Source: a bacterium (GTDB taxonomy: Bacteria > AUK180). From it: a stretch of 25,963 nt of DNA. Below the pieces are notes generated by a model. That model was not told the DNA's origin. It saw only the letters and a program-made list of their open reading frames with translations, and did not search any database. The stretch lies in NCBI GenBank assembly GCA_030622125.1, contig JAUXGM010000010.1:1-25963 (forward strand), written 5' to 3'. Of the stretch, positions 9,065 through 16,819 are shown in pieces. Position 1 is the stretch's first letter. Every line of letters begins with the position of its first letter. The translations under genes were made by a program, and so were the position numbers.

Positions 9065-9110
9065 ACCAATAGAAGTGGGAAGTGAAGAAGTGAGAAGTGA
9101 AGAAGTAAAG
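9065..9110. repeat. GAAGTG tandem repeat, 15-nt unit
   Basis: GAAGTG occurs with alternating 7- and 8-nt spacing, giving a 15-nt unit GAAGTGRGAAGTGAA repeated twice and then a partial GAAGTA. Confidence 0.75.
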
Positions 9111-9240
9111 ACAAATGAAAAATGAAGAATAAAATAAAGATAGATTCTTCAATCGCTATCGCTCAATCAGAATGACAGAAAAACTCTAAATCCCAAATTT
9201 CAAATCTTAAATTTAAATTTTCTTTCCTTATTTTCTTATT

Positions 9241-9294
9241 TTAGACTTTCGACTTTCGACTTTTGACCTTCGACCTTTGACTTGTCTTTGACAT
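9241..9294. repeat. Heptanucleotide tandem repeat (GACTTTC)
   Basis: Units in register: GACTTTC, GACTTTC, GACTTTT, GACCTTC, GACCTTT, GACTTGT and a degenerate tail. Just before it, about 9187-9215 holds a second 7-nt run of AAATCCC/AAATTTC/AAATCTT type. Confidence 0.85.
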
Positions 9295-9319
9295 TTTTTA
9301 AAAAAAATCAACAAAAAAC

Positions 9320-9348
9320 TTGAAAAAAGTAAAAAAATTTTATATAAT
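9320..9348 (+). promoter_or_regulatory. Sigma70-type promoter for FHA operon
   Basis: TTGAAA (9320-9325), a 17-nt spacer and TATAAT (9343-9348). The predicted start near 9355 leaves a leader of about 10 nt, with an AAAGG overlapping it, before the ATG at 9364. Confidence 0.75.
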
Positions 9349-9363
9349 AACAAAAGGTATAAT

Positions 9364-10011
9364 ATGGAAACCATAATTATTAAAGAAGCTGAAAGAATAG
9401 TTAGAACTGTTCACTTAGAGAAAGATAAATATATGATCGGCTCGGATACTGATTGTGATATTGTTTTAGACAATATTCTTGTCGCTCCAAGGCATGCAAA
9501 ACTTTCAAAGGAAAATGGAGAGTGGATATTCAGGGACCTTAACAGTGATGACGGATCATTCTTAGATAATACTAAAGTTATGGAACATAATCTTGAAGAC
9601 GGTGACGAGATACAAATAGGGAATTTTGTTCTTATCTATGATTCAGGATTTATATCAGAAGAAGAAACCGAGACAAAGATCGTTTATGAACAATCAGCTA
9701 AAAACAAAACCTCTCCGAGATTATCCATACCTAAATTGCTTGGTAAAGATCGACTTGGAAAGACAGTAGAATATATTATCAATAAACAACGAATGATAAT
9801 CGGAAGATCGCTTCAAGCCGATATAACAATAGAAGATATTACAATATCAAGAATGCACGCTGAAATCTCAATAAAGAATGGTAAATTTTACATCAAAGAT
9901 CTCGATGCAAGAAATGGAACATTTGTAAATAAAAATAAAGTCAGTATATCTGAGATCACAAACGGTGATATTATAACATTTGGAACCTACTCTGTAAAAT
10001 TCATAATCTAA
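9364..10011 (+). CDS. Double FHA-domain protein
   Basis: A cytoplasmic 215-aa protein made of two forkhead-associated domains (about 1-95 and 130-215), a fold that binds phosphothreonine peptides. The second domain has the binding motifs IIGRS (145-149), ISRMH (161-165) and NGTFVN (184-189). The first is divergent: IGSD for GRS, APRH for SRxH and DDGSF for NGT, so it may bind weakly or serve as structure. There is no catalytic domain or signal peptide, and no Ser/Thr kinase or phosphatase in this window. The stop overlaps the next start by one base (TAATG), tying it to the radical SAM protein. The partner is unknown. Confidence 0.93.
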   Translation: METIIIKEAERIVRTVHLEKDKYMIGSDTDCDIVLDNILVAPRHAKLSKENGEWIFRDLNSDDGSFLDNTKVMEHNLEDGDEIQIGNFVLIYDSGFISEEETETKIVYEQSAKNKTSPRLSIPKLLGKDRLGKTVEYIINKQRMIIGRSLQADITIEDITISRMHAEISIKNGKFYIKDLDARNGTFVNKNKVSISEITNGDIITFGTYSVKFII

Positions 10012-10877
10012 TGGAAAATAATTCCATCACTTTTTTAAATAATTCCGCTAAGGAATGCAACCTTTGCCCCCGAAATTGCAAAATAGATAGATTTGGCAAA
10101 AAAACCGGTATATGCGGTGTAAATACCTTACGTTATTGTGCTGCAAATCTTCATTATGGTGAAGAACCGACGATAAGTGGTAATAATGGTTCCGGAACGG
10201 TTTTTTTCTCCGGTTGTTCCCTGAAATGTTTGTTCTGTCAAAATTACCCTAATTCCCAATATTGTTACGGTAAAGATATATCTATAGATGAATTAAGCAA
10301 GATCTTTTTAAAATTACAAAAGAAAAATGCACACAATATCAACCTTGTTACGCCTACACACCTATCGTTTTTAATAATACCTGCTATAATAAATGCAAAA
10401 AAGCTCGGTTTGAATATCCCAATAGTTTACAATACATCCGGATATGAAAATTTATTCATTCTAAAAAAGATAATCAAGTATATAAATATTTTTCTCTATG
10501 ATATGAAATATTCCGATAACAGACTTGCTGCAAAATACAGCGGAGTTGTCGACTATGTAGAGAACAATAGAAGATCATTCGAATTCATATTGAAAAGCAA
10601 GAAAAACAGATTCAATAAAGACGGTATAATGCAGGAAGGAATTATTGTCAGGCACTTAGTCCTTCCGAATTATATAGGTAACACATTAGAGGTTTTAAAA
10701 TATTTATCACCATTTAAAGAACAAATATATATATCATTAATGTTTCAATACTTCCCGACCTATAAAGCGGGAAATTACCCGAAAATCAATAGAAAGATTA
10801 CACGAGCAGAAAGGAGTAAGGTTTTAAAATATTTTAATGCGCTGAAATTCCCACAGGGTTGGGTGCAGGAGTTATAA
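10011..10877 (+). CDS. PflX-like radical SAM protein
   Basis: This 288-aa protein resembles the PflX/COG1313 group, relatives of the pyruvate formate-lyase activating enzyme. An N-terminal Cys set (Cys16, Cys19, Cys23, Cys35; CNLCPRNC...GICG) precedes the radical SAM motif CSLKCLFC (Cys69, Cys73, Cys76), which binds the 4Fe-4S cluster and S-adenosylmethionine. YGEEPTISG and QNYPNSQ are typical of the group. No glycyl-radical enzyme gene is nearby, so activation of one is not supported; the true substrate of the group is not established. It overlaps the FHA gene by 1 bp and is followed by a probable terminator. Confidence 0.9.
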   Translation: MENNSITFLNNSAKECNLCPRNCKIDRFGKKTGICGVNTLRYCAANLHYGEEPTISGNNGSGTVFFSGCSLKCLFCQNYPNSQYCYGKDISIDELSKIFLKLQKKNAHNINLVTPTHLSFLIIPAIINAKKLGLNIPIVYNTSGYENLFILKKIIKYINIFLYDMKYSDNRLAAKYSGVVDYVENNRRSFEFILKSKKNRFNKDGIMQEGIIVRHLVLPNYIGNTLEVLKYLSPFKEQIYISLMFQYFPTYKAGNYPKINRKITRAERSKVLKYFNALKFPQGWVQEL

Positions 10878-10908
10878 AAAGAAGTTGATACGGGAATAAG
10901 GGAATAAG

Positions 10909-10933
10909 AAAAGGTGTTTTGCTACCTTTTTTT
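10909..10933 (+). terminator. Probable Rho-independent terminator
   Basis: An 8-bp stem AAAAGGTG/TACCTTTT (one G-T pair) with a 6-nt loop runs into seven T. It ends the FHA-radical SAM transcript and overlaps the last codons of the convergent preA gene, so it may act for both strands. The stem is A/T-heavy, hence moderate confidence. Confidence 0.6.
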
Positions 10934-12121
10934 CAATGTTATTGCATCGACCGGGCAAACGCCGGTGCAAAATCCGCAACCGACACATTTTTCCTTGTCA
11001 ACATCTAATTTATCATTCTCTATGAAGATTGCTTGATGACCGCCATCGTAACAGGCAATATAACATTTATTACATTGAATACATTTATCCTGATTTATCT
11101 TTGCGATCGGAGCATCTTCTTTTTTATATTCTATTTCATCGAGTCCAACAAGAAATGGAAGAGCTTTTCCTATAATCTCATTTACATTTTTGAACCTTTT
11201 CCTTAATAAATAATTGTTCAGACCATCATTTAAACTGTCAATGATCCTAAAACCATTATACATTGCAGCGGTTCCTATCTGAACAATTGAAGCACCTGCC
11301 ATCATAAGTTCTATTGCATCTTTGTAATTTGAAACACCACCGACTCCTAATATCGGTATACCAACACCTTTTGCCACCTGTGAAATACTTTTTAATGTTA
11401 TCGGTTTTACAGACGGACCGGTTATTCCCGCATAACTTCCATAACCATTAACCGTTGGAAGCGGTTTACCGGTTTCTATGTCAATACCGATCAATCCTAA
11501 TACCGAATTAGTTACAACAACTGCATCACCGCCGCCTTTTTTTACTGCCGCGGCAATTTCGGTAATATCAGTAACCTGTGGAGTGATCTTTATTAAAACT
11601 GGAATATCCTTTGCCGCTTCCTTAACCCAACTTGTTGCGATTTCCGTTGCTTTTGCTGATTGAGCAAGCATCCTTCCGGGATCTTCGCCTATATTGCCCT
11701 GTGGACAGGAAAATGAGCATTCTATCATATCTGCACCGGATTTTATCAATGTCTTTGTAAGCAGTTGCCATTCTTTTTTATTTCTCCCCATTATACTTGG
11801 AATTATTATCTTGCTTGGAAATTTTGATTTCAATTTTTTCACTACTCTTGCAACTTCTATTAAAGGGTGTTCGGAGATCAAATCAATATTTCCAAGAGTC
11901 ATCATATTTCCGCTATTGTCTTTTATGGCGTACATCATTGGATATTTCAGATCAACGGAACTTGAACCTACTGCGGTTGTTTTTAAAATTGCTCCTGCCC
12001 AACCTGCATACAGGGCTTCAACAAGCATATCCGAATCATCTGTTGATGGTGTAGCTGCTAATATAAATGGATTTTCAAATTCACAACCTAAAAAATTTAT
12101 TTTTACTTTATCAAAGATCAT
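10922..12121 (-). CDS. preA: PreA-like dihydropyrimidine dehydrogenase subunit
   Basis: A 399-aa protein with a dihydroorotate-dehydrogenase-like FMN barrel (about 5-300) and a C-terminal ferredoxin domain with two 4Fe-4S sites: Cys347/350/353/357 and Cys379/382/385/389. In the known PreT-PreA enzyme this subunit reduces uracil or thymine (or the reverse) with electrons from PreT. The flavin/substrate segments ECSFSCPQG (134-142), VTNS and GVGGVSN are present. In the active-site loop after SCPQG, the position of the catalytic Cys of mammalian enzyme (Cys671) seems to hold Leu or Ala, so substrate is uncertain. AGGAG lies 6 nt before the ATG. preT is 9 bp upstream. No dihydropyrimidinase is nearby. 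Confidence 0.85.
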   Translation of the reverse strand: MIFDKVKINFLGCEFENPFILAATPSTDDSDMLVEALYAGWAGAILKTTAVGSSSVDLKYPMMYAIKDNSGNMMTLGNIDLISEHPLIEVARVVKKLKSKFPSKIIIPSIMGRNKKEWQLLTKTLIKSGADMIECSFSCPQGNIGEDPGRMLAQSAKATEIATSWVKEAAKDIPVLIKITPQVTDITEIAAAVKKGGGDAVVVTNSVLGLIGIDIETGKPLPTVNGYGSYAGITGPSVKPITLKSISQVAKGVGIPILGVGGVSNYKDAIELMMAGASIVQIGTAAMYNGFRIIDSLNDGLNNYLLRKRFKNVNEIIGKALPFLVGLDEIEYKKEDAPIAKINQDKCIQCNKCYIACYDGGHQAIFIENDKLDVDKEKCVGCGFCTGVCPVDAITLKKR

Positions 12122-12130
12122 TTTTCTCTC

Positions 12131-13375
12131 CTACATTTCAGCTTTTATAAGTTTAGTAACCATTTTTGCAATCTTTACCGCTTCAACAGCAGTAGCACCG
12201 CCATTAACGACATCACCGACCAGGTAAACATTGTCAATGGAGGTTTGGTAATCATCCCCAACAACCGGACCGTTATTGTCCAATACAATCCCCATTTTTT
12301 GGAAGATCTTTTTATCATATCCTTGACCTGTTGCAAGAACAACAGCACTACATTTTACCTTAAAATTGGAATCTTTTATCGGTATCGGTTTTGGACGGCC
12401 AAGCGTCACCTTTACCAATTTATTTTCAATAAATTCTACAAAAAGATCGCCTTGATTATTTCTATTTATTTGAATTGGAGAAGCAAGATAATTAAATGAA
12501 ACCCCTGTATTATCCGCATTTTCAAGTTCTTCCTTTGTGGCAGGCATTTCCGCCCTACTTCTTCGATAATAGATACTCACCTTTTTTCCAACCTTAAATG
12601 CTTGTATAGCACAATCAATAGCAGCAGCACCGCCGCCAATAACAACAATGTGATGCCCAAGTTTTTTAGGACGACTTAAACGGTTCAGATGCAAAAAATC
12701 ATTCACAAGAAAAACATTTTTATGACCGGTGCCTTTTATTGAAATTCCTTTTTGGTAAAGACCTGTGGCAATTATTACCGCATCGTATTCCTTTATGAGG
12801 TCTTTTAAAAAAAGATTCTTTCCAAATGCCTTATTATATTCAATTTTAAGTTCTTTTTTCAATATTCTTTCAAAATCTCGTTTTTTTGCTTCTTCCGTTA
12901 TTCTTTCTTTTGGTAAGATCGTATCTATAATTCCGCCAATATGATTTTCTTTTTCAAAAATTTTTACACCGATACCGGCTCTTAATAAAAACTCTGCTGC
13001 GGCAAGCCCACCCGGACCGGCACCGACTATTGCAACCTTCCTACCGATATATTTGTTATGGATTGTAGCATATTTAAAACTGGCAGCATAATTTTGCAAA
13101 AGCGGGATATTTATCGGTTTCCCAAGTTTTCCAAGATTGCAACTTCCTCTACAAAGCTCATCCGTAGGACATATTTCCGAACAAATAGCAGAGAGTGGAT
13201 TCTCTTCATAAACAAGCAGTGTAGCTCTTTTATTGTTATCCTCTGCAATTGCTTTTATAAATTCGGGAATATTTATTTTTGCAGGACATGCTTTAATACA
13301 TGGTGCATCATAGCAATATAAGCACCTTTTCGCTTCATTTTTAATGTTGATTAATTCCTTTTCCGTATACTTCAT
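12131..13375 (-). CDS. preT: PreT-like NAD(P)H oxidoreductase subunit
   Basis: The electron-input partner of PreA, related to the small subunit of glutamate synthase: FAD and NAD(P)H feed 4Fe-4S clusters. It has 414 aa from the ATG at 13375, chosen because AGGAG sits 6 nt upstream; a longer frame to 13474 would add a hydrophobic stretch with no ribosome site. The N-terminal Cys clusters are Cys18/21/26/30 and Cys65/69/75/79. The FAD fold is VAIVGAGPGG (near 114-123), the NAD(P)H fold VVIGGGAAAIDCA (near 250) and the C-terminal FAD segment YLVGDVVNGGATAVEA. It is 9 bp before preA, forming one operon. Confidence 0.88.
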   Translation of the reverse strand: MKYTEKELINIKNEAKRCLYCYDAPCIKACPAKINIPEFIKAIAEDNNKRATLLVYEENPLSAICSEICPTDELCRGSCNLGKLGKPINIPLLQNYAASFKYATIHNKYIGRKVAIVGAGPGGLAAAEFLLRAGIGVKIFEKENHIGGIIDTILPKERITEEAKKRDFERILKKELKIEYNKAFGKNLFLKDLIKEYDAVIIATGLYQKGISIKGTGHKNVFLVNDFLHLNRLSRPKKLGHHIVVIGGGAAAIDCAIQAFKVGKKVSIYYRRSRAEMPATKEELENADNTGVSFNYLASPIQINRNNQGDLFVEFIENKLVKVTLGRPKPIPIKDSNFKVKCSAVVLATGQGYDKKIFQKMGIVLDNNGPVVGDDYQTSIDNVYLVGDVVNGGATAVEAVKIAKMVTKLIKAEM

Positions 13376-13387
13376 AAACACTCCTAT

Positions 13388-13415
13388 TTGATTTTTTTTA
13401 AATATAATATATAAT
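13388..13415 (+). promoter_or_regulatory. Possible promoter for DHH-CCA gene
   Basis: TTGATT (13388-13393), a 16-nt spacer and TATAAT (13410-13415). It lies just upstream of preT, which is divergent, and would give a leader of about 90 nt. The region is so AT-rich that chance matches are likely. Confidence 0.45.
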
Positions 13416-13510
13416 CTAATAGAAAAATGAAAAAAAATCAAGCATAAAATGAAAATTTTAAAAATTGCTGCCAATACTTATCGAATAGAAAAAGAAAATG
13501 GAGCAACACA

Positions 13511-15868
13511 ATGATTCTTATTATAACACACAATAACTCTGATTTTGACAGTCTTGCCTCAGTTTACTTTTTATCAAAATTGTATAAGGATAGTTTTATA
13601 TTGAAACCAATATCATTTGAAGAAGAGGTGGCAAGCTACATTAAAAGTAGTTCTTTAAAATTCCCATTTATTGAGAAAATTATCCCTGATAAGATTGAAC
13701 TTGTTATCTTTGCCGATTATCCAAAGAATAATGAAATATTAAAAAAATATGGTCTAACGAATAAAAAAATTGCTGTTTATGACCATCATTCATCAAATAA
13801 ATACGGAAGTAATATTGCTTTACTTTATTCCATTTTCAAAAACAAAATTAAAGATCTATCATCGGAAGAAGCATTACTTGCACTACTTGGTATCTATCAG
13901 GATACGGGAGGATTGACTTATGCATCTACCAAATCAACAGATTATATGGCAAGTAGTTTTTTTCTGAAATTCAAGCCGCATATTGAAAAAATTCCATATT
14001 ATTTGAAATATTTTGATCTAAATGATAAGGCATTAGAGATCATATCGGCTATCTCTAAAAATGCAACGGTTATGGGACCGTCCATCAGCAAAGTAATTAT
14101 CTCAAAATATGAAGTAAAAGATTATTATAAGGGTTATTCTATTTTGTTAAATCATTTGTTAAATATAAAAAAAGTATCGGCGATCTTTGTAATATTTATT
14201 TTTAAAAAGAGAATTATTTTAACGGGCAGAAGCATAGATCCATTTTTAAATGTTAATGAAATTTTAAACAATATAAAAAAAGGAAATGGACATTCATTGG
14301 CAAGTTCTCGCATTTTTAAAGGTGGTGATGCCCATATAATTAAAAGAAAATTACAATTAGTGGTTACCGACTATGTATTTTCGCAAAAGCTTTCCCTTTT
14401 TTTAGATAAGGTAAAGTTAGATCCGGAATTTTTTGTTCAAAAACAAAAAAACATTATAGGAACTCACAGAACATTATGGGAATATTTTGACCTGATATCA
14501 AAAGGAAAAAAAACTATAATTTCTTATAAAAATAAATACATCGGGGAAAAAGTAAAAAAATTGCTTCTTCCGCAAGTATTGATAACTTCACCGATGTTGA
14601 GTTTTCATGATAGAAAGAAAAATAATATTGCCGTTTCACTAAAAAAATATATATCAAGGGCATTTCCGGAAAAAGTAAAAAATCTTATTAAATTGATCTT
14701 AGCAATTTCGGAAAAGGAAAATGTTCGAATATTTATTGTTGGCGGAATACCGAGAGAACTCATGTTAAGATATTTAAGAAATGAAGAGGGTTTTCCATTC
14801 CAGGAGATTGATTTAGTGGTTGAAGGTAAAAATGCAATAACAATTGCAAAAAGATTATATAAAAATATGAAAAATGGGAAATTGCACACTTATAAGGAAT
14901 TCAAGACGGCGACTATTAAGATACCGAAAGAGGAACTCGATATGGATAAGGATCTATCCCTTGATTTTGCTACTGCAAGAAAGGAACATTATCAGTATGG
15001 GGGTGCACTACCAATTGTTAAAGATACTGATCTTGAAAATGATCTTTACAGAAGGGATTTTACAATAAACAGTATCGCAATTAGTTTAAATAAAGGAGAA
15101 TTCGGAGCTATCTATGATTATTTTGGTGGGCAAAATGATCTAAAAAACAAACGATTAAGAATACTTCATCAAAAATCATTTTTTGATGACCCAACAAGGG
15201 TATTGCGACTGATAAGATTTAAAAATAATCTCGATTTCATGATAGAGAAGAAAACAGAAAAAATTCTTCAATTTTCTCTTAATTTTGGGATCACGGAAGC
15301 AATAAAGGGTTTACGTTTAACACGGGAATTAAAACTAATATTTGAAAGTCAAAGACCGATAAACGGCATTGAAACACTTGAAAAATATGATCTAATATAT
15401 GAAATGTTCGGTATTGATAAACTCAATATTGATGAGATAAAAAATTTAAATAATGGAATAAATTGGTTTATCCGTCTCTATCCCGGTACTGAGATAAAAA
15501 AATATCTTATCTTTTTCGGATATTTTTTAAGGTTATCAAAAAAAATAGGGATAGATGAAACATTTGCTTTTAATAAAAAGGAACACAAAATAATAGATGA
15601 GATCTGTCATCTAAAAAAAACGCAATTAACGGGAAACTCAAGATTTTCTACATTTGATAAACATTTTAATTGGTTATCAATAGAGGCAAAAATATTTCAA
15701 ATTACACAATTTGAGGGTAGGACAAAAGAAAAATATATTCAGTATCTTCTCAAACTAATAAAATATAGACCTCGATTAAATGGTAGCGAAGTAAAAGAAC
15801 GCGGTTATAAAAATGAAGAGATCGGCATCTTCCTCACCAAAGAACGTCACCGTTGGCTGGATATGTAA
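13511..15868 (+). CDS. DHH phosphoesterase-CCA/poly(A) polymerase fusion
   Basis: A 785-aa fusion. The N-terminal DHH phosphoesterase (1-290) has HNNSDFD (7-13), Asp69, DHH (91-93), Asp131 in YQDTGG and the DHHA1 motif GNGHSLASS (258-266). The C-terminal half (about 395-785) is a tRNA nucleotidyltransferase/poly(A) polymerase: VGGIPRELML (410-419), EIDLVV (432-437), RRDFTIN (514-520) and DPTRVLRLIRF. Relatives with this architecture, for example in Aquifex and cyanobacteria, carry two CBS domains between and are longer; here the middle (about 300-390) is short and barely CBS-like. The metal motif reads E-x-D where D-x-D is usual. GGAG lies 7 nt before the ATG. Likely role: adding or repairing tRNA 3' ends, plus nucleotide or oligonucleotide cleavage. 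Confidence 0.9.
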   Translation: MILIITHNNSDFDSLASVYFLSKLYKDSFILKPISFEEEVASYIKSSSLKFPFIEKIIPDKIELVIFADYPKNNEILKKYGLTNKKIAVYDHHSSNKYGSNIALLYSIFKNKIKDLSSEEALLALLGIYQDTGGLTYASTKSTDYMASSFFLKFKPHIEKIPYYLKYFDLNDKALEIISAISKNATVMGPSISKVIISKYEVKDYYKGYSILLNHLLNIKKVSAIFVIFIFKKRIILTGRSIDPFLNVNEILNNIKKGNGHSLASSRIFKGGDAHIIKRKLQLVVTDYVFSQKLSLFLDKVKLDPEFFVQKQKNIIGTHRTLWEYFDLISKGKKTIISYKNKYIGEKVKKLLLPQVLITSPMLSFHDRKKNNIAVSLKKYISRAFPEKVKNLIKLILAISEKENVRIFIVGGIPRELMLRYLRNEEGFPFQEIDLVVEGKNAITIAKRLYKNMKNGKLHTYKEFKTATIKIPKEELDMDKDLSLDFATARKEHYQYGGALPIVKDTDLENDLYRRDFTINSIAISLNKGEFGAIYDYFGGQNDLKNKRLRILHQKSFFDDPTRVLRLIRFKNNLDFMIEKKTEKILQFSLNFGITEAIKGLRLTRELKLIFESQRPINGIETLEKYDLIYEMFGIDKLNIDEIKNLNNGINWFIRLYPGTEIKKYLIFFGYFLRLSKKIGIDETFAFNKKEHKIIDEICHLKKTQLTGNSRFSTFDKHFNWLSIEAKIFQITQFEGRTKEKYIQYLLKLIKYRPRLNGSEVKERGYKNEEIGIFLTKERHRWLDM

Positions 15869-15896
15869 AAAAATAATAATATGATGAACATCAAAT

Positions 15897-16661
15897 TTAT
15901 TTTAGTGAAAGTTTTTTACTGTTTTTTCTAATATAAAATAAAAAAATTGCTGCTGAAAAAATTAAAAATACCAACAATAAAGGATTATTTTTAAAAATAA
16001 AATAATCAGAAATAATAATATTATTTATTTCTGTGTTGGCTATTAAATTAAGAATAATATGAAATCCAATGGGATAGAATATATTTTGGGTTTTTAAGTA
16101 TATATAACAGAAAAAAATTGACATTATAAAGAGAGGAACTGATGCTTGTATGTTAAGGTGAAGTATAGTAAATATAATAGAATTAAAAATAATTGCCAGC
16201 CACTTCTTTTCAATTTTTTTTAAAAAATAATTTAACATCATTCCACGAAATATAATTTCTTCGCAAATGGGGGCAATAATTACCGTGGTAATAAATAAAT
16301 CAAGCTTGCTGTCAAAAAAATTAGTAATTGATTGAAATCCAAATGAAGGAAGATATTTCGCTATATAAAACAAATAATTTATTGTAAGTATATAAAAAAA
16401 CGAAAATAAAAAAATAAATATATGTATAGAAATCCCTATTTTAATTTTATTGTTTTTGGGGAAATATTTTTTTATATTACTTCGATTTTTATAATATATG
16501 ATGATAACAGGAATTATACTAAGTGTTGTAGGAATTGGGAATTTTAATGTTTTTAATAAATTGTAAAATAATATTTGAAGGAAGCAAGAAATAAAAATAA
16601 TATGCCATATCCTTTTTTGTTGTTCTTCAATAATAGTTTTTTTATATTTTTCTAAATTCAT
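15897..16661 (-). CDS. CPBP intramembrane metalloprotease 1
   Basis: A 254-aa membrane protein with about seven hydrophobic segments and all three CPBP (Abi/CAAX protease-like) motifs: EEIIFRG (Glu134, Glu135, Arg139), FTILH (Phe164-His168) and HIILN (His201-Asn205). It should be an active metal-dependent protease of the membrane. Glu134/Glu135 match the positions in the second CPBP protein upstream, so the two are probably paralogues. The DNA is visibly more AT-rich than the housekeeping genes. A 158-bp gap with no clear promoter precedes it. In bacteria CPBP proteins act in peptide maturation, bacteriocin immunity or sigma-factor signalling; here the overlapping lipoprotein unit is the likely context. 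Confidence 0.9.
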   Translation of the reverse strand: MNLEKYKKTIIEEQQKRIWHIIFISCFLQILFYNLLKTLKFPIPTTLSIIPVIIIYYKNRSNIKKYFPKNNKIKIGISIHIFIFLFSFFYILTINYLFYIAKYLPSFGFQSITNFFDSKLDLFITTVIIAPICEEIIFRGMMLNYFLKKIEKKWLAIIFNSIIFTILHLNIQASVPLFIMSIFFCYIYLKTQNIFYPIGFHIILNLIANTEINNIIISDYFIFKNNPLLLVFLIFSAAIFLFYIRKNSKKLSLK

Positions 16662-16819
16662 TTTTTATAATGTAATGCATCCTTAATATTAAACAAAAAA
16701 GTCAATTTTTTGCTTTGCATTTTCATTGTTTTGGTTTTAGCATATTTTACACTCTTTTTCAAATTTACTCTCCATAAAAATTTATAATAATATTTAAAAC
16801 ATTATATATTCTTTTCGTA

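Larger units (their letters stand above)
8556..9319. repeat. Intergenic repeat island
   Basis: About 760 bp without a credible gene between the divergent metG and FHA promoters. In order: an AT-rich lead-in; the nested hairpin module copy 2 (8670-8720); a strong hairpin (8792-8829); a segment shared with 18952-18980; the AAAGTTGAG hairpin (8896-8941); octanucleotide repeats (8978-9009); a segment shared with the left end (9023-9060); then a string of short tandem repeats (9065-9294). Several modules match those at both window ends, so the island was built by repeated insertion. Confidence 0.85.

Noticed and set aside
8978-9294. CRISPR array
   Set aside because: The repeats are 7-15 nt, degenerate and without spacers; there are no cas genes.
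13376-13474. 33-residue N-terminal extension of PreT
   Set aside because: The ATG at 13375 has AGGAG at the right distance and begins where PreT proteins begin; the extension is an AT-rich hydrophobic stretch without a ribosome site.
16737-16774. 12-codon minus-strand frame (MESKFEKECKIC) between the CPBP genes
   Set aside because: Too short and without a ribosome site; not distinguishable from chance.
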